From an uncultured Prevotellaceae bacterium (GTDB lineage: Bacteria; Bacteroidota; Bacteroidia; Bacteroidales; Bacteroidaceae): a stretch of DNA of 15,863 nucleotides. The stretch spans positions 1 to 15,863 of the forward strand of contig CAMZHB010000006.1 of the NCBI GenBank assembly GCA_947306605.1, written 5' to 3'. The notes beneath the pieces were generated by a model. It made no database searches, was not told the origin of the DNA, and saw only the letters and a list, made by a program, of their open reading frames with translations. Below are positions 7,124 through 13,229 of this stretch, one piece after another. Position 1 is the first letter of the stretch. Each line of letters starts with the position of its first letter. The position numbers were made by a program, and so were the translations under genes.

Positions 7124-8584
7124 TTACTTCTTTTCGGGAATGTGTTTCAATAACTCAACAACGAAATCCCAATATTTGGCTACGCTCGGAATATAGCATC
7201 TTTCGTTGGGTGTATGTGGGGAACGGAGCGTAGGACCAAAGCTTACGGGGTCCAAATCTGGGTATACGCCCTTTATAATGCTGCATTCCAAACCGGCATG
7301 AACCACTTGAACACTGCAATTCTCCCCATTCACATTGTGGTAAACCTCTTTAATAATCTTTACAATGGGAGAATCAAAATCCGGTTGCCAGGAACCGTAG
7401 CGCCCAACATACTTCACAGCCATTCCAGCCATAGAGAACACAGCTTTAACACTGTCTCTGAGAGCGTCGAGTTGGGTCTCGCATGAACTGCGTACCAGAA
7501 CGTCGGTTGCAGCTTTGCCATTCTGTATGCTAACTATGCCCAGATTGCAAGAAGTCTCCACTATCTCGGGTGACTCCGGTATCATGCGGTTTACACCTGC
7601 AGGACATGCCATAATAGCATTGATGAAGTTGTCTCTGATTTCTTCCGGAACTTGTTTTTTCGGAAGATCAACGTTCTCAACAAGAATGTTGAGCGCATCT
7701 TCAGTCGCTTTGTACTCTGATTTGAAGGTTTCGGCCCATTCGGCAATGCTTTCAATAAGTTCATCTTTGTCTTCGGGGGCCACGGTCACGATTGCCTCGC
7801 TACTGTTCGGGATGGCGTTGCGCATATTTCCACCTACCCAGCTGACAAGTTGTGCTTCGAACGTTTCAACGGCGTCTGTCAGCACACGGGCCATGAGTTT
7901 ATTGGCGTTGGCACGGCCTTCGTTGATTTCAAGCCCAGAGTGGCCTCCTTTCAAACCCTTTATCGTGATTTTTAAAGCCACATCGCCGCTTTCGGTGTCT
8001 TCTTCCTGATACTCCATGTCGGCGGCTACATCTTCGCCACCGGCACTGCCAATGATGATTTCGCCTTCTGTTTCGTTGTCAAGGTTAAGTAGGATACGTC
8101 CTTTCAGAGTTTCCGGCTTCAAATTATTTACTCCGTACATGCAAGTTTCTTCGTCAACGGTGAAAATGGCTTCCAAAGGACCGTGTTCCAAAGTATCGTC
8201 CTCAAAGACTGCCATAGCCGTTGCCACACCTATGCCGTCGTCTGCGCCAAGTGTGGTTCCTTTGGCTTTAAGCCAATCACCGTCAATGTAAGTTTCAATT
8301 GGATCGGTTTCAAAGTTGTGAGTACTCTCTGCGGTCTTTTGCGGAACCATGTCCATGTGGCCTTCCATAGTCACTATAGCGAGATTCTCGTAACCTGGAG
8401 TGGCTGGCTTGCGCATAACAATGTTGCCTGCGTTGTCCTTGAATGCTTCAATGTTGCGCTCTTTTGCCCAGTCGAGCAGAAATTGTTGGATTTTTTCCAA
8501 ATGACCTGAAGGTCGGGGTACACGTGTCAAGGCATAGAAACTTTTCCAAATGCCTTGGGGTTTTAAATCTTGAATGTTTGCCAT
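7124..8584 (-). CDS. pepD: Aminoacyl-histidine dipeptidase (peptidase D, M20C)
   Basis: This 486-residue cytosolic metallopeptidase of family M20C cleaves dipeptides such as Xaa-His (carnosine-type) and other unspecific dipeptides. The metal and catalytic residues of the M20 fold are visible: GHMDMV with His76 and Asp78, LGADDGIGVA with Asp115, VDEE with Glu145/Glu146, and GLKGGHSGLEIN at the start of the lid domain. A late block, VVHAGLECSII, supplies the C-terminal metal-binding residues, and PHTPNERCYI follows. Length fits the family (about 480-490). The ATG at 8584 gives MANIQDLKPQGIWKSF, a normal family start. It lies 26 nt downstream of the flippase-like gene and probably shares its transcript, which ends at the 7073-7103 hairpin. 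Confidence 0.95.
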   Translation of the reverse strand: MANIQDLKPQGIWKSFYALTRVPRPSGHLEKIQQFLLDWAKERNIEAFKDNAGNIVMRKPATPGYENLAIVTMEGHMDMVPQKTAESTHNFETDPIETYIDGDWLKAKGTTLGADDGIGVATAMAVFEDDTLEHGPLEAIFTVDEETCMYGVNNLKPETLKGRILLNLDNETEGEIIIGSAGGEDVAADMEYQEEDTESGDVALKITIKGLKGGHSGLEINEGRANANKLMARVLTDAVETFEAQLVSWVGGNMRNAIPNSSEAIVTVAPEDKDELIESIAEWAETFKSEYKATEDALNILVENVDLPKKQVPEEIRDNFINAIMACPAGVNRMIPESPEIVETSCNLGIVSIQNGKAATDVLVRSSCETQLDALRDSVKAVFSMAGMAVKYVGRYGSWQPDFDSPIVKIIKEVYHNVNGENCSVQVVHAGLECSIIKGVYPDLDPVSFGPTLRSPHTPNERCYIPSVAKYWDFVVELLKHIPEKK

Positions 8585-8610
8585 AATGGGTTGAATTTAT
8601 TGTTAATGAT

Positions 8611-9603
8611 TTATGATTCTCTGTGTTTTTTACGCAATGTGAGGGCCAAGGTACTGTAGATGCCGAGAACAATGAGCAACAATGTCTGAACGGTGTGCAC
8701 GATAAGCGCAAAAATGTTGGCACATGTGTCGTTCAATCCATATGATTTGGCCAAAATAGTCTTGACTGCGAAATGCCATGGACCGGCCCCGTTGGGCGTA
8801 GGTACGATTACCGCAACTGTTCCGACGCAGAAGGAAACCACCGCAGCCATGATGCCGAGATTTTCCGTGAAGCTGAAGCAGAAAAACGTGAGGTAATAGT
8901 GGAAGAAGTAGGCCACCCAAATGCCGGCGGAGTATATTATATATAAAGGTATGTTTCTAATCTTTTTTATCGAGAGCAAACCTTCGGCCAAACCGTGCAT
9001 GACGTCACGTACCTTGTGGGAAAACGAAAGCCGGCGCCAGAGAATGACAATTAAGATGAGTGCACAGATCCCGCAAAGCAAGGTGACAAAAATGCCGGTG
9101 CTTGTATAACGTGTCAAGATGCTCTGAAAACTTACGCCCGTGGTGCTGAAAAATTCTTTGAACACGGGAATTTGCAGCAGAAAGACGATAATGAAAAGCA
9201 ACAGCATCATGACGATGTCCACGGCGCGTTCTGTGACTACGGTTCCCAACGCTTTGGAGAACGGAGTGCGGTCTTCTCGCGTCAGTATCCCGCATCGCAG
9301 GAATTCACCCGAGCGTGGTATGACCAAACTCGAAGCATACGACAGGAATACGGCATGTATGCAGCTGCTGATGCGAGGCCGTTCACCCAATGGTTCGAGT
9401 GACTGGCGCCATCTCAAGGCCCGGAACACTTGAGCCAAGATTCCCGGAATGAATGACAGAATCATCCATTCCCATCTCATTTGATGGAGCATTACATCTC
9501 GGATTTCGTTGAAATCCATGCCCCTATACATCCAATACAGAATGCCTCCGCCAAGGACGAAAGGGAATATGATGTTGGCCGTTGTCCGAATTATCTGTTT
9601 CAA
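8611..9603 (-). CDS. Flippase-like integral membrane protein (LPG synthase TM / YbhN family), TTG start
   Basis: This polytopic membrane protein has eight or so hydrophobic segments and belongs to the lysylphosphatidylglycerol-synthase TM region / UPF0104 family (YbhN, AglD-like). Its members are thought to move or modify lipid-linked substrates; the substrate here is unknown. Conserved pieces are VIPRSGEFLRCGIL (about 94-107) and PTPNGAGPWHFAV (268-280). The frame runs far upstream, but there is no ATG between the -7 box (9645-9652) and the first membrane helix. I chose TTG at 9603, giving (M)KQIIRTTANIIFPFVLGGG, 330 residues, which matches the usual start of this family. TTG at 9618 (335 residues) is the alternative. 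The first ATG would remove part of helix 1. It is transcribed divergently from rsmA and followed by pepD. Confidence 0.85.
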   Translation of the reverse strand: MKQIIRTTANIIFPFVLGGGILYWMYRGMDFNEIRDVMLHQMRWEWMILSFIPGILAQVFRALRWRQSLEPLGERPRISSCIHAVFLSYASSLVIPRSGEFLRCGILTREDRTPFSKALGTVVTERAVDIVMMLLLFIIVFLLQIPVFKEFFSTTGVSFQSILTRYTSTGIFVTLLCGICALILIVILWRRLSFSHKVRDVMHGLAEGLLSIKKIRNIPLYIIYSAGIWVAYFFHYYLTFFCFSFTENLGIMAAVVSFCVGTVAVIVPTPNGAGPWHFAVKTILAKSYGLNDTCANIFALIVHTVQTLLLIVLGIYSTLALTLRKKHRES

Positions 9604-9644
9604 AACTTCGTTTGCCAAAAACTTTTCCGTACTTTTGTAGTCAG

Positions 9645-9652
9645 CAAAGGTA
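9645..9652 (-). promoter_or_regulatory. Candidate -7 box for the flippase-pepD unit
   Basis: The minus strand reads TACCTTTG, a full match to TAnnTTTG, 41 nt before the chosen TTG start. The expected TTTG about 19-21 nt further upstream is not present; that stretch is the A/T-rich heptad repeat. This placement also argues against any start codon inside rsmA. Confidence 0.6.
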
Positions 9653-9660
9653 CATATTTT

Positions 9661-9702
9661 AATTGATAATTGGTAATTGAGAGTTGAGAATTTGCAATGA
9701 AT
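9661..9702 (+). repeat. Degenerate 7-bp tandem repeat in the rsmA/flippase divergent region
   Basis: Six successive heptads read AATTGAT, AATTGGT, AATTGAG, AGTTGAG, AATTTGC, AATGAAT. The first four are clear and the last two weak; the sixth contains the rsmA start codon. The array fills the space between the flippase -7 box and rsmA, so it forms the whole visible 5' region of rsmA. Confidence 0.6.
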
Positions 9703-10533
9703 TATAGATATAAGAACGTACGGGCCAAAAAAAGCCTTGGCCAGCATTTTCTGACCGATGTCGCGACGGCCATGCGCATTGCCGATACGGTGGACGCGTT
9801 TCCGGAGATTCCGTTGCTTGAGATAGGACCGGGCATGGGGGCTCTGACGGAACACCTGTTGGGCAAACGGCGTGAGCTTCGCGTGGTGGAGCTCGACAGA
9901 GAGAGCATCGACTATCTCAACGCCCATTTCCCCATGCTTCGTGACCGCATTGTGGAAGGCGACTTCCTTAAAATGGATTTGAAGTCGCTCTTTGGGGACC
10001 GCCCGTTTGTTTTAACAGGCAATTATCCTTATAATATCAGCAGCCAAATTTTCTTTAAACTGATAGACAACCGTGACCGCATTCCCTGTTGCACAGGTAT
10101 GATTCAGAAGGAGGTGGCTGAGCGCTTGTGCAGCGGACCTGGCACGAAGCATTATGGTATTCTGAGCGTGCTGCTCCAGGCATGGTACGATACAGAGTAC
10201 CTTTTCACGGTACCACCTTCAGTATTCAATCCACCGCCTAAGGTTGACAGCGCCGTCGTCCGCTTCACGCGCAACCGGGTAGCCACATTGGGATGCGACG
10301 AAGCCCTTTTCCGCCGTGTAGTCAAGACAGCTTTCAACCAACGCCGCAAAATGATGCGCGGGAGTCTGAAACCGTTGCTCGCAGCTTTGGACAGCGAACG
10401 GGGATTGCCCGCATTGCCCGACCGGCACGCCGATTTCTTATCAGGTGAAGGGCTTACGCAACGTCCAGAACGCCTCAGTGTCCAGGATTTCGTGGGCCTG
10501 ACAAACGCGATCGACATCGAATGCCGCCCCTGA
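9697..10533 (+). CDS. rsmA: 16S rRNA (adenine1518-N6/adenine1519-N6)-dimethyltransferase
   Basis: This 278-residue SAM-dependent KsgA/RsmA dimethylates two adjacent adenosines in helix 45 of 16S rRNA during late 30S maturation. Seen: the N-terminal AKKSLGQHFLTD signature (10-21), motif I EIGPGMG (42-48), motif II ELD with Glu65, GDF with Asp89, and the adenine-binding motif IV NYPYNIS (109-115; NLPYNIS in enterobacteria). The helical C-terminal domain follows from about 190, with FNQRRKMMRGSLK. Length is normal. The ATG at 9697 directly follows a heptad repeat and has no Shine-Dalgarno site. It is divergent from the flippase-like gene and ends at a hairpin formed by a dispersed repeat (10573-10611). 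Confidence 0.96.
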   Translation: MNYRYKNVRAKKSLGQHFLTDVATAMRIADTVDAFPEIPLLEIGPGMGALTEHLLGKRRELRVVELDRESIDYLNAHFPMLRDRIVEGDFLKMDLKSLFGDRPFVLTGNYPYNISSQIFFKLIDNRDRIPCCTGMIQKEVAERLCSGPGTKHYGILSVLLQAWYDTEYLFTVPPSVFNPPPKVDSAVVRFTRNRVATLGCDEALFRRVVKTAFNQRRKMMRGSLKPLLAALDSERGLPALPDRHADFLSGEGLTQRPERLSVQDFVGLTNAIDIECRP

Positions 10534-10550
10534 ACGCGGTTCGTGTTTCC

Positions 10551-10592
10551 GAAGTCCGACATTGTTTTTTTGAAGTCCGACATAGAAAGAAC
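10551..10592 (+). repeat. Two 21-nt-period repeat units after rsmA
   Basis: Two direct copies of a 14-nt core lie exactly 21 nt apart: GAAGTCCGACATTG at 10551 and GAAGTCCGACATAG at 10572. Each is followed by 7 variable bases (TTTTTTT and AAAGAAC). The same core in the same 21-nt register occurs at 15592-15675. The second unit is followed by its own inverse, making a hairpin. Confidence 0.75.
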
Positions 10593-10611
10593 TATGTCGG
10601 ACTTTGTTTTT
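10573..10611 (+). terminator. rsmA terminator built from the dispersed repeat
   Basis: AAGTCCGACATAG (10573-10585), loop AAAGAA and CTATGTCGGACTT (10592-10604) form a perfect 13-bp stem, followed by TGTTTTTG. It lies 39 nt after the rsmA stop. The left arm is a unit of the 21-nt repeat. Confidence 0.8.
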
Positions 10612-10735
10612 GCCAACTCCGTTCTCATCCTCCCTGTGCTTTTTCGGAACTACGCCAAAAGGCATTAAAGTGGACGAACGGGAGGAAAAGGCCGTTTTTT
10701 TATGGTCTTGGCAGCGCGTAGTTGGGGATTTTTTG

Positions 10736-10743
10736 TAACTTTG
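10736..10743 (+). promoter_or_regulatory. Candidate -7 box for corA
   Basis: TAACTTTG matches TAnnTTTG. It would start a transcript near 10748-10752 and give corA a leader of about 125 nt. No TTTG stands at the usual distance; the nearest is TTGG at 10708-10711 with a 24-nt spacer, too long for the consensus. The rest of 10612-10735 holds no gene that I can support. Confidence 0.5.
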
Positions 10744-10770
10744 TCCCCGAAAACCATTCTAAAACGAATA

Positions 10771-10803
10771 ATGGACGACTATTACGCGGAAAGTAAACGG
10801 TAG
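10771..10803 (+). CDS. Candidate upstream mini-ORF 1 in the corA leader (10 codons)
   Basis: ATG at 10771 opens a 10-residue frame, MDDYYAESKR, closed by TAG at 10803. It lies 28 nt after the candidate -7 box, so it would be the first start codon on the corA transcript. Two aspartates follow Met directly; acidic N-termini are known to weaken ribosomes at low Mg2+ in enterobacteria. There is no clear Shine-Dalgarno site. It is too short for coding statistics and may be chance. Confidence 0.3.
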   Translation: MDDYYAESKR

Positions 10804-10808
10804 AAGGA

Positions 10809-10888
10809 CAGGATGTTCGCACCCGCATCAGAGTGCTTGCCTCCCGTCCCGGAGAAACGTTGGAGGAACTGAAGATGCGAACATTTTG
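10809..10888 (+). promoter_or_regulatory. Potential RNA structure hiding the corA ribosome-binding site and start
   Basis: CAGGATGTTCGCA (10809-10821) can pair over 13 bp, including two G-U pairs, with TGCGAACATTTTG (10876-10888). The latter starts at the second base of the corA ATG. Nested inside, CCTCC (10840-10844) can pair with the corA GGAGG (10862-10866), which is 8 nt before the ATG. The outer left arm contains the start of the 19-codon leader ORF, so translating the leader would open the structure. Pairing was found by eye; no folding energy was computed. Confidence 0.5.
10813..10872 (+). CDS. Candidate proline-rich leader peptide before corA (19 codons)
   Basis: The frame MFAPASECLPPVPEKRWRN has four prolines (4, 10, 11, 13) in 19 residues. 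AAGGA (10804-10808) lies 4 nt before its ATG. Its TGA ends at 10872, 2 nt before the corA ATG, so ribosomes finishing here stand on the corA start. Its CGT-TGG-AGG-AAC codons contain the corA GGAGG site. Proline-rich leader peptides control the Mg2+ transporter gene mgtA and the mgtCB operon in Salmonella, but this peptide is not similar in sequence. Translation is inferred only from position and layout. Confidence 0.4.
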   Translation: MFAPASECLPPVPEKRWRN

Positions 10889-11801
10889 GAATTATAACCG
10901 TACGCTGCGTACGCTTCATGAGTGGGAGCCTAATTGTTGGGCTCAGGTTACTTGCCCAAATGAGGACGACGAAAAGTTCTTAATGGAAGAACTAAAGGTA
11001 CCTGATTATTTCTTAGACGACATCCGAGACAAAGACGAGCGTTCCCGTTACGAATTTGACGACGGTTGGGTGCTCATTATCCTACGTATACCTTACGTAA
11101 AAGAAGTTCGCAGCCGCACTCCCCATACTACGGTGCCCTTAGGCATTATATTGAACAAGGATATCTGTGTTACGGTGTGCAACTACGAAACTAACATGAT
11201 GATTGACTTTGTTTCGTATCAGCAAAAGCGTAATCAGGGCTTCACCGACGCCGTTGACCTCGTTTTCCGCCTGTTCCTGTCCTCGTCAGTCTGGTATCTG
11301 AAACGCTTGAAGCAAATCAGTTCGCTGATTGACGAATATAAGCACAAGTTAGACCATAAAATCAGCAACGAAGACCTTATCGGTCTGTCGCGTTTGCAGG
11401 ATAGTCTGACATATTTCGTGACTTCTATCCGCGGAAACGAGACTTTGCTTTCGAAACTGAAGTTTAAACTGCCTGTGGACGAACTTGACGCCGATCTGAT
11501 CGAAGACGTGACCATCGAAATGAATCAGGCGCGCGAGACAACCAATATTTATACGAACATTCTCGACTCAACGATGGAAACATATGCCAGTATTATTAAT
11601 AATAATATGAGCGGCGTGATGAAAACCATGACATCCATCTCCATCATCCTGATGTTCCCCACGCTGATAGCCAGTTTGTACGGCATGAATCTGATCAACG
11701 GCATGGAATCTAAATGGTGGGGTTTCCCACTAGTGGCGGGCTTCTCTCTGGCTGTGGCTGGCATCGGCTATTTCCTGTTCCGCAGGAAGTCGTGGTTGTG
11801 A
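10875..11801 (+). CDS. corA: CorA-family magnesium/cobalt transporter
   Basis: This 308-residue CorA-type channel would import Mg2+ (possibly Co2+ or Ni2+) through the inner membrane as a pentamer. The long cytoplasmic N-terminal domain has the family's acidic stretch (PDYFLDDIRDKDERSRYEF) and a long helical part. The C-terminal pair of membrane helices carries the selectivity motif YGMN (GMN at 270-272) at the end of TM1 (SISIILMFPTLIASLYGMN). TM2 (about 283-303) and a basic RRKSWL tail close the protein. A GTG at 10833 is in frame. I prefer ATG at 10875 because GGAGG lies 8 nt upstream and MRTFWNYNRTL matches the family's usual N-terminus. The leader is unusually structured. Confidence 0.93.
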   Translation: MRTFWNYNRTLRTLHEWEPNCWAQVTCPNEDDEKFLMEELKVPDYFLDDIRDKDERSRYEFDDGWVLIILRIPYVKEVRSRTPHTTVPLGIILNKDICVTVCNYETNMMIDFVSYQQKRNQGFTDAVDLVFRLFLSSSVWYLKRLKQISSLIDEYKHKLDHKISNEDLIGLSRLQDSLTYFVTSIRGNETLLSKLKFKLPVDELDADLIEDVTIEMNQARETTNIYTNILDSTMETYASIINNNMSGVMKTMTSISIILMFPTLIASLYGMNLINGMESKWWGFPLVAGFSLAVAGIGYFLFRRKSWL

Positions 11802-11841
11802 TAATATTTCACAAATCCACTTTTGTTCTGGCAAAAATGCT

Positions 11842-11849
11842 TACCTTTG
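11842..11849 (+). promoter_or_regulatory. Candidate -7 box for the DUF3078 gene (and galE)
   Basis: TACCTTTG is a full TAnnTTTG match 23 nt before the ATG at 11873. TTTG at 11822-11825 lies 16 nt upstream, shorter than the usual 19-21, so the -33 element is doubtful. No hairpin separates corA from this site, so read-through is possible. Confidence 0.6.
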
Positions 11850-11872
11850 CAGATGTAAGCGTTGAATAAAAG

Positions 11873-13207
11873 ATGAAAAAGCGTCTGTTGATACTATTGT
11901 CTGTCATGCTCGTCGCCAGCATGGCCTATTCGCAGCGTACAAAAAGGGCAAAAGCCATCACGACGGCTTTTGCCGATGAAATAGTGCAACGTTATACCGA
12001 CTCTCTTGCACAACTCAAGGCCTATTATGATTCTACATGGACATACAGTGGGAATGACTTGCTGAAAAATCCCTACTATTATCGCCTGTTTCTGAAACCG
12101 ACGTTTTATTATACGCCGATAAGCCAGACGATGGACAACATATGGGTTGGCAAATACGGCAAGGAACGCCGTCTGTTCCGTTCGGGGCAGCTCGAGGGTG
12201 ACTTCCAACTGAAAAGAGACAGTGCGATGAACGATATGTTGGCCAAATTTTATATTTCCAACCCACAATATATCGCTCAAGATGAGAAACGCTTGACCGA
12301 GACTTCAGGCCTGCGCTCGGATATCAATGAAAAAATAGAGACGCAGGTGTCTCTGGCGGACAAAGTGAAACCCAAGGCTCCTGAAGAGGTGGTTGAGCCT
12401 GTGCAAATCGTAAACCGCCGTCCCAATTTCTGGACTTTGAAGCACAGTTACGGTGTTAACTTGCAACAGTTCCATTTCTCAGACAACTGGTACAAAGGCG
12501 GTAATAATTATAATTCGTTCCTGGGGACGGCAAACTATAATCTGACGTACAATGACCAACGGAAATTGGTCTTTGTAACGACATTTGCTGTTAAATTAGG
12601 CATGCAGACGGTGAAAGGCGACACTATCCACGAATGGACTCCCACATCCAATGAAATGAGAATGGTGAATAATTTGAACATAAAGGCTATAGGACATTGG
12701 TCGTACTCTATGCAGCTTAGTAGCGTGACTCAAATCCTTCCCAAATATAATATGAACAGCCACACAGCCATTTCAGACATATTTTCGCCCTTCAACACGA
12801 ATCTTTCGGTGGGTATGGACTATAACTTGAACAAGAAATTCACCCTGAAAGTCCATTTGGGTGCGTTGGCCTTTGATTACCGTTACGTTGCAAGAGCCAA
12901 TTTGGAAACGCGTCACGGACTAAAACCAAACCATCACTATAAAGAGTATTACGGTTCCAATATTACGGTGAACTATAGCATGAAAATCATGAAGGAACTG
13001 AACTGGAACTCGCGCTTTGACTATTTTACAGATTATAGTTTTTACCGTTGGGAATTTGAAAACACGTTCCGCTTCACCATCAACAAATATCTGAACACGA
13101 CGCTCTATCTCTATCCGCGCTTTGACTATAGCAGACGGGACAAAGAGGGGAAACGTCGGGTGGAATTTCAGGAATACTTTTCCCTTGGATTTAATATAGA
13201 CTTTTAG
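11873..13207 (+). CDS. DUF3078 family protein, probable outer-membrane beta-barrel
   Basis: This 444-residue exported protein has signal peptide MKKRLLILLSVMLVASMAYS before Gln. Residues about 25-180 are a soluble, charged region. From about 184 on (NFWTLKHSYGVNLQQFHFSDNWYKGG) the DUF3078 domain starts and runs to the end as alternating beta strands rich in Tyr, Phe and Asn. The last residue is Phe (SLGFNIDF), as in many outer-membrane beta-barrels recognised by the BAM machinery. The molecular function of the family is unknown. Barrel topology and location are inferred from strand pattern, signal peptide and terminal Phe. It is followed after 22 nt by galE with no terminator, so the two may be co-transcribed. 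Confidence 0.85.
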   Translation: MKKRLLILLSVMLVASMAYSQRTKRAKAITTAFADEIVQRYTDSLAQLKAYYDSTWTYSGNDLLKNPYYYRLFLKPTFYYTPISQTMDNIWVGKYGKERRLFRSGQLEGDFQLKRDSAMNDMLAKFYISNPQYIAQDEKRLTETSGLRSDINEKIETQVSLADKVKPKAPEEVVEPVQIVNRRPNFWTLKHSYGVNLQQFHFSDNWYKGGNNYNSFLGTANYNLTYNDQRKLVFVTTFAVKLGMQTVKGDTIHEWTPTSNEMRMVNNLNIKAIGHWSYSMQLSSVTQILPKYNMNSHTAISDIFSPFNTNLSVGMDYNLNKKFTLKVHLGALAFDYRYVARANLETRHGLKPNHHYKEYYGSNITVNYSMKIMKELNWNSRFDYFTDYSFYRWEFENTFRFTINKYLNTTLYLYPRFDYSRRDKEGKRRVEFQEYFSLGFNIDF

Positions 13208-13229
13208 GAACAAATTTAATTATATAAAT

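Noticed and set aside
8611..9927. A longer reading (438 residues) of the flippase-like gene starting at 9927
   Set aside because: The extra 108 residues run antisense through rsmA and the heptad repeat, resemble no protein, and start upstream of the -7 box.
10551..10592. CRISPR array from the spaced repeats
   Set aside because: The core is 14 nt with 7-nt spacers, far below CRISPR repeat and spacer lengths. There are too few units and no cas genes.
10521..10721. A 66-codon frame after rsmA
   Set aside because: It runs through the repeats and the terminator hairpin, has no recognisable protein features, and overlaps the rsmA end.
10648..10723. Inverted repeat AACTACGC / GCGTAGTT, with TCCTCCC / GGGAGGA (10628-10634, 10680-10686) nearby
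   Set aside because: These are short arms (7-8 bp) with long spacers that interlock rather than nest, in a region with no other signal; chance is likely.
10833..10874. GTG start for corA, adding 14 residues
   Set aside because: ATG at 10875 has GGAGG 8 nt upstream and matches the usual CorA N-terminus. The extra residues lie in the structured leader.
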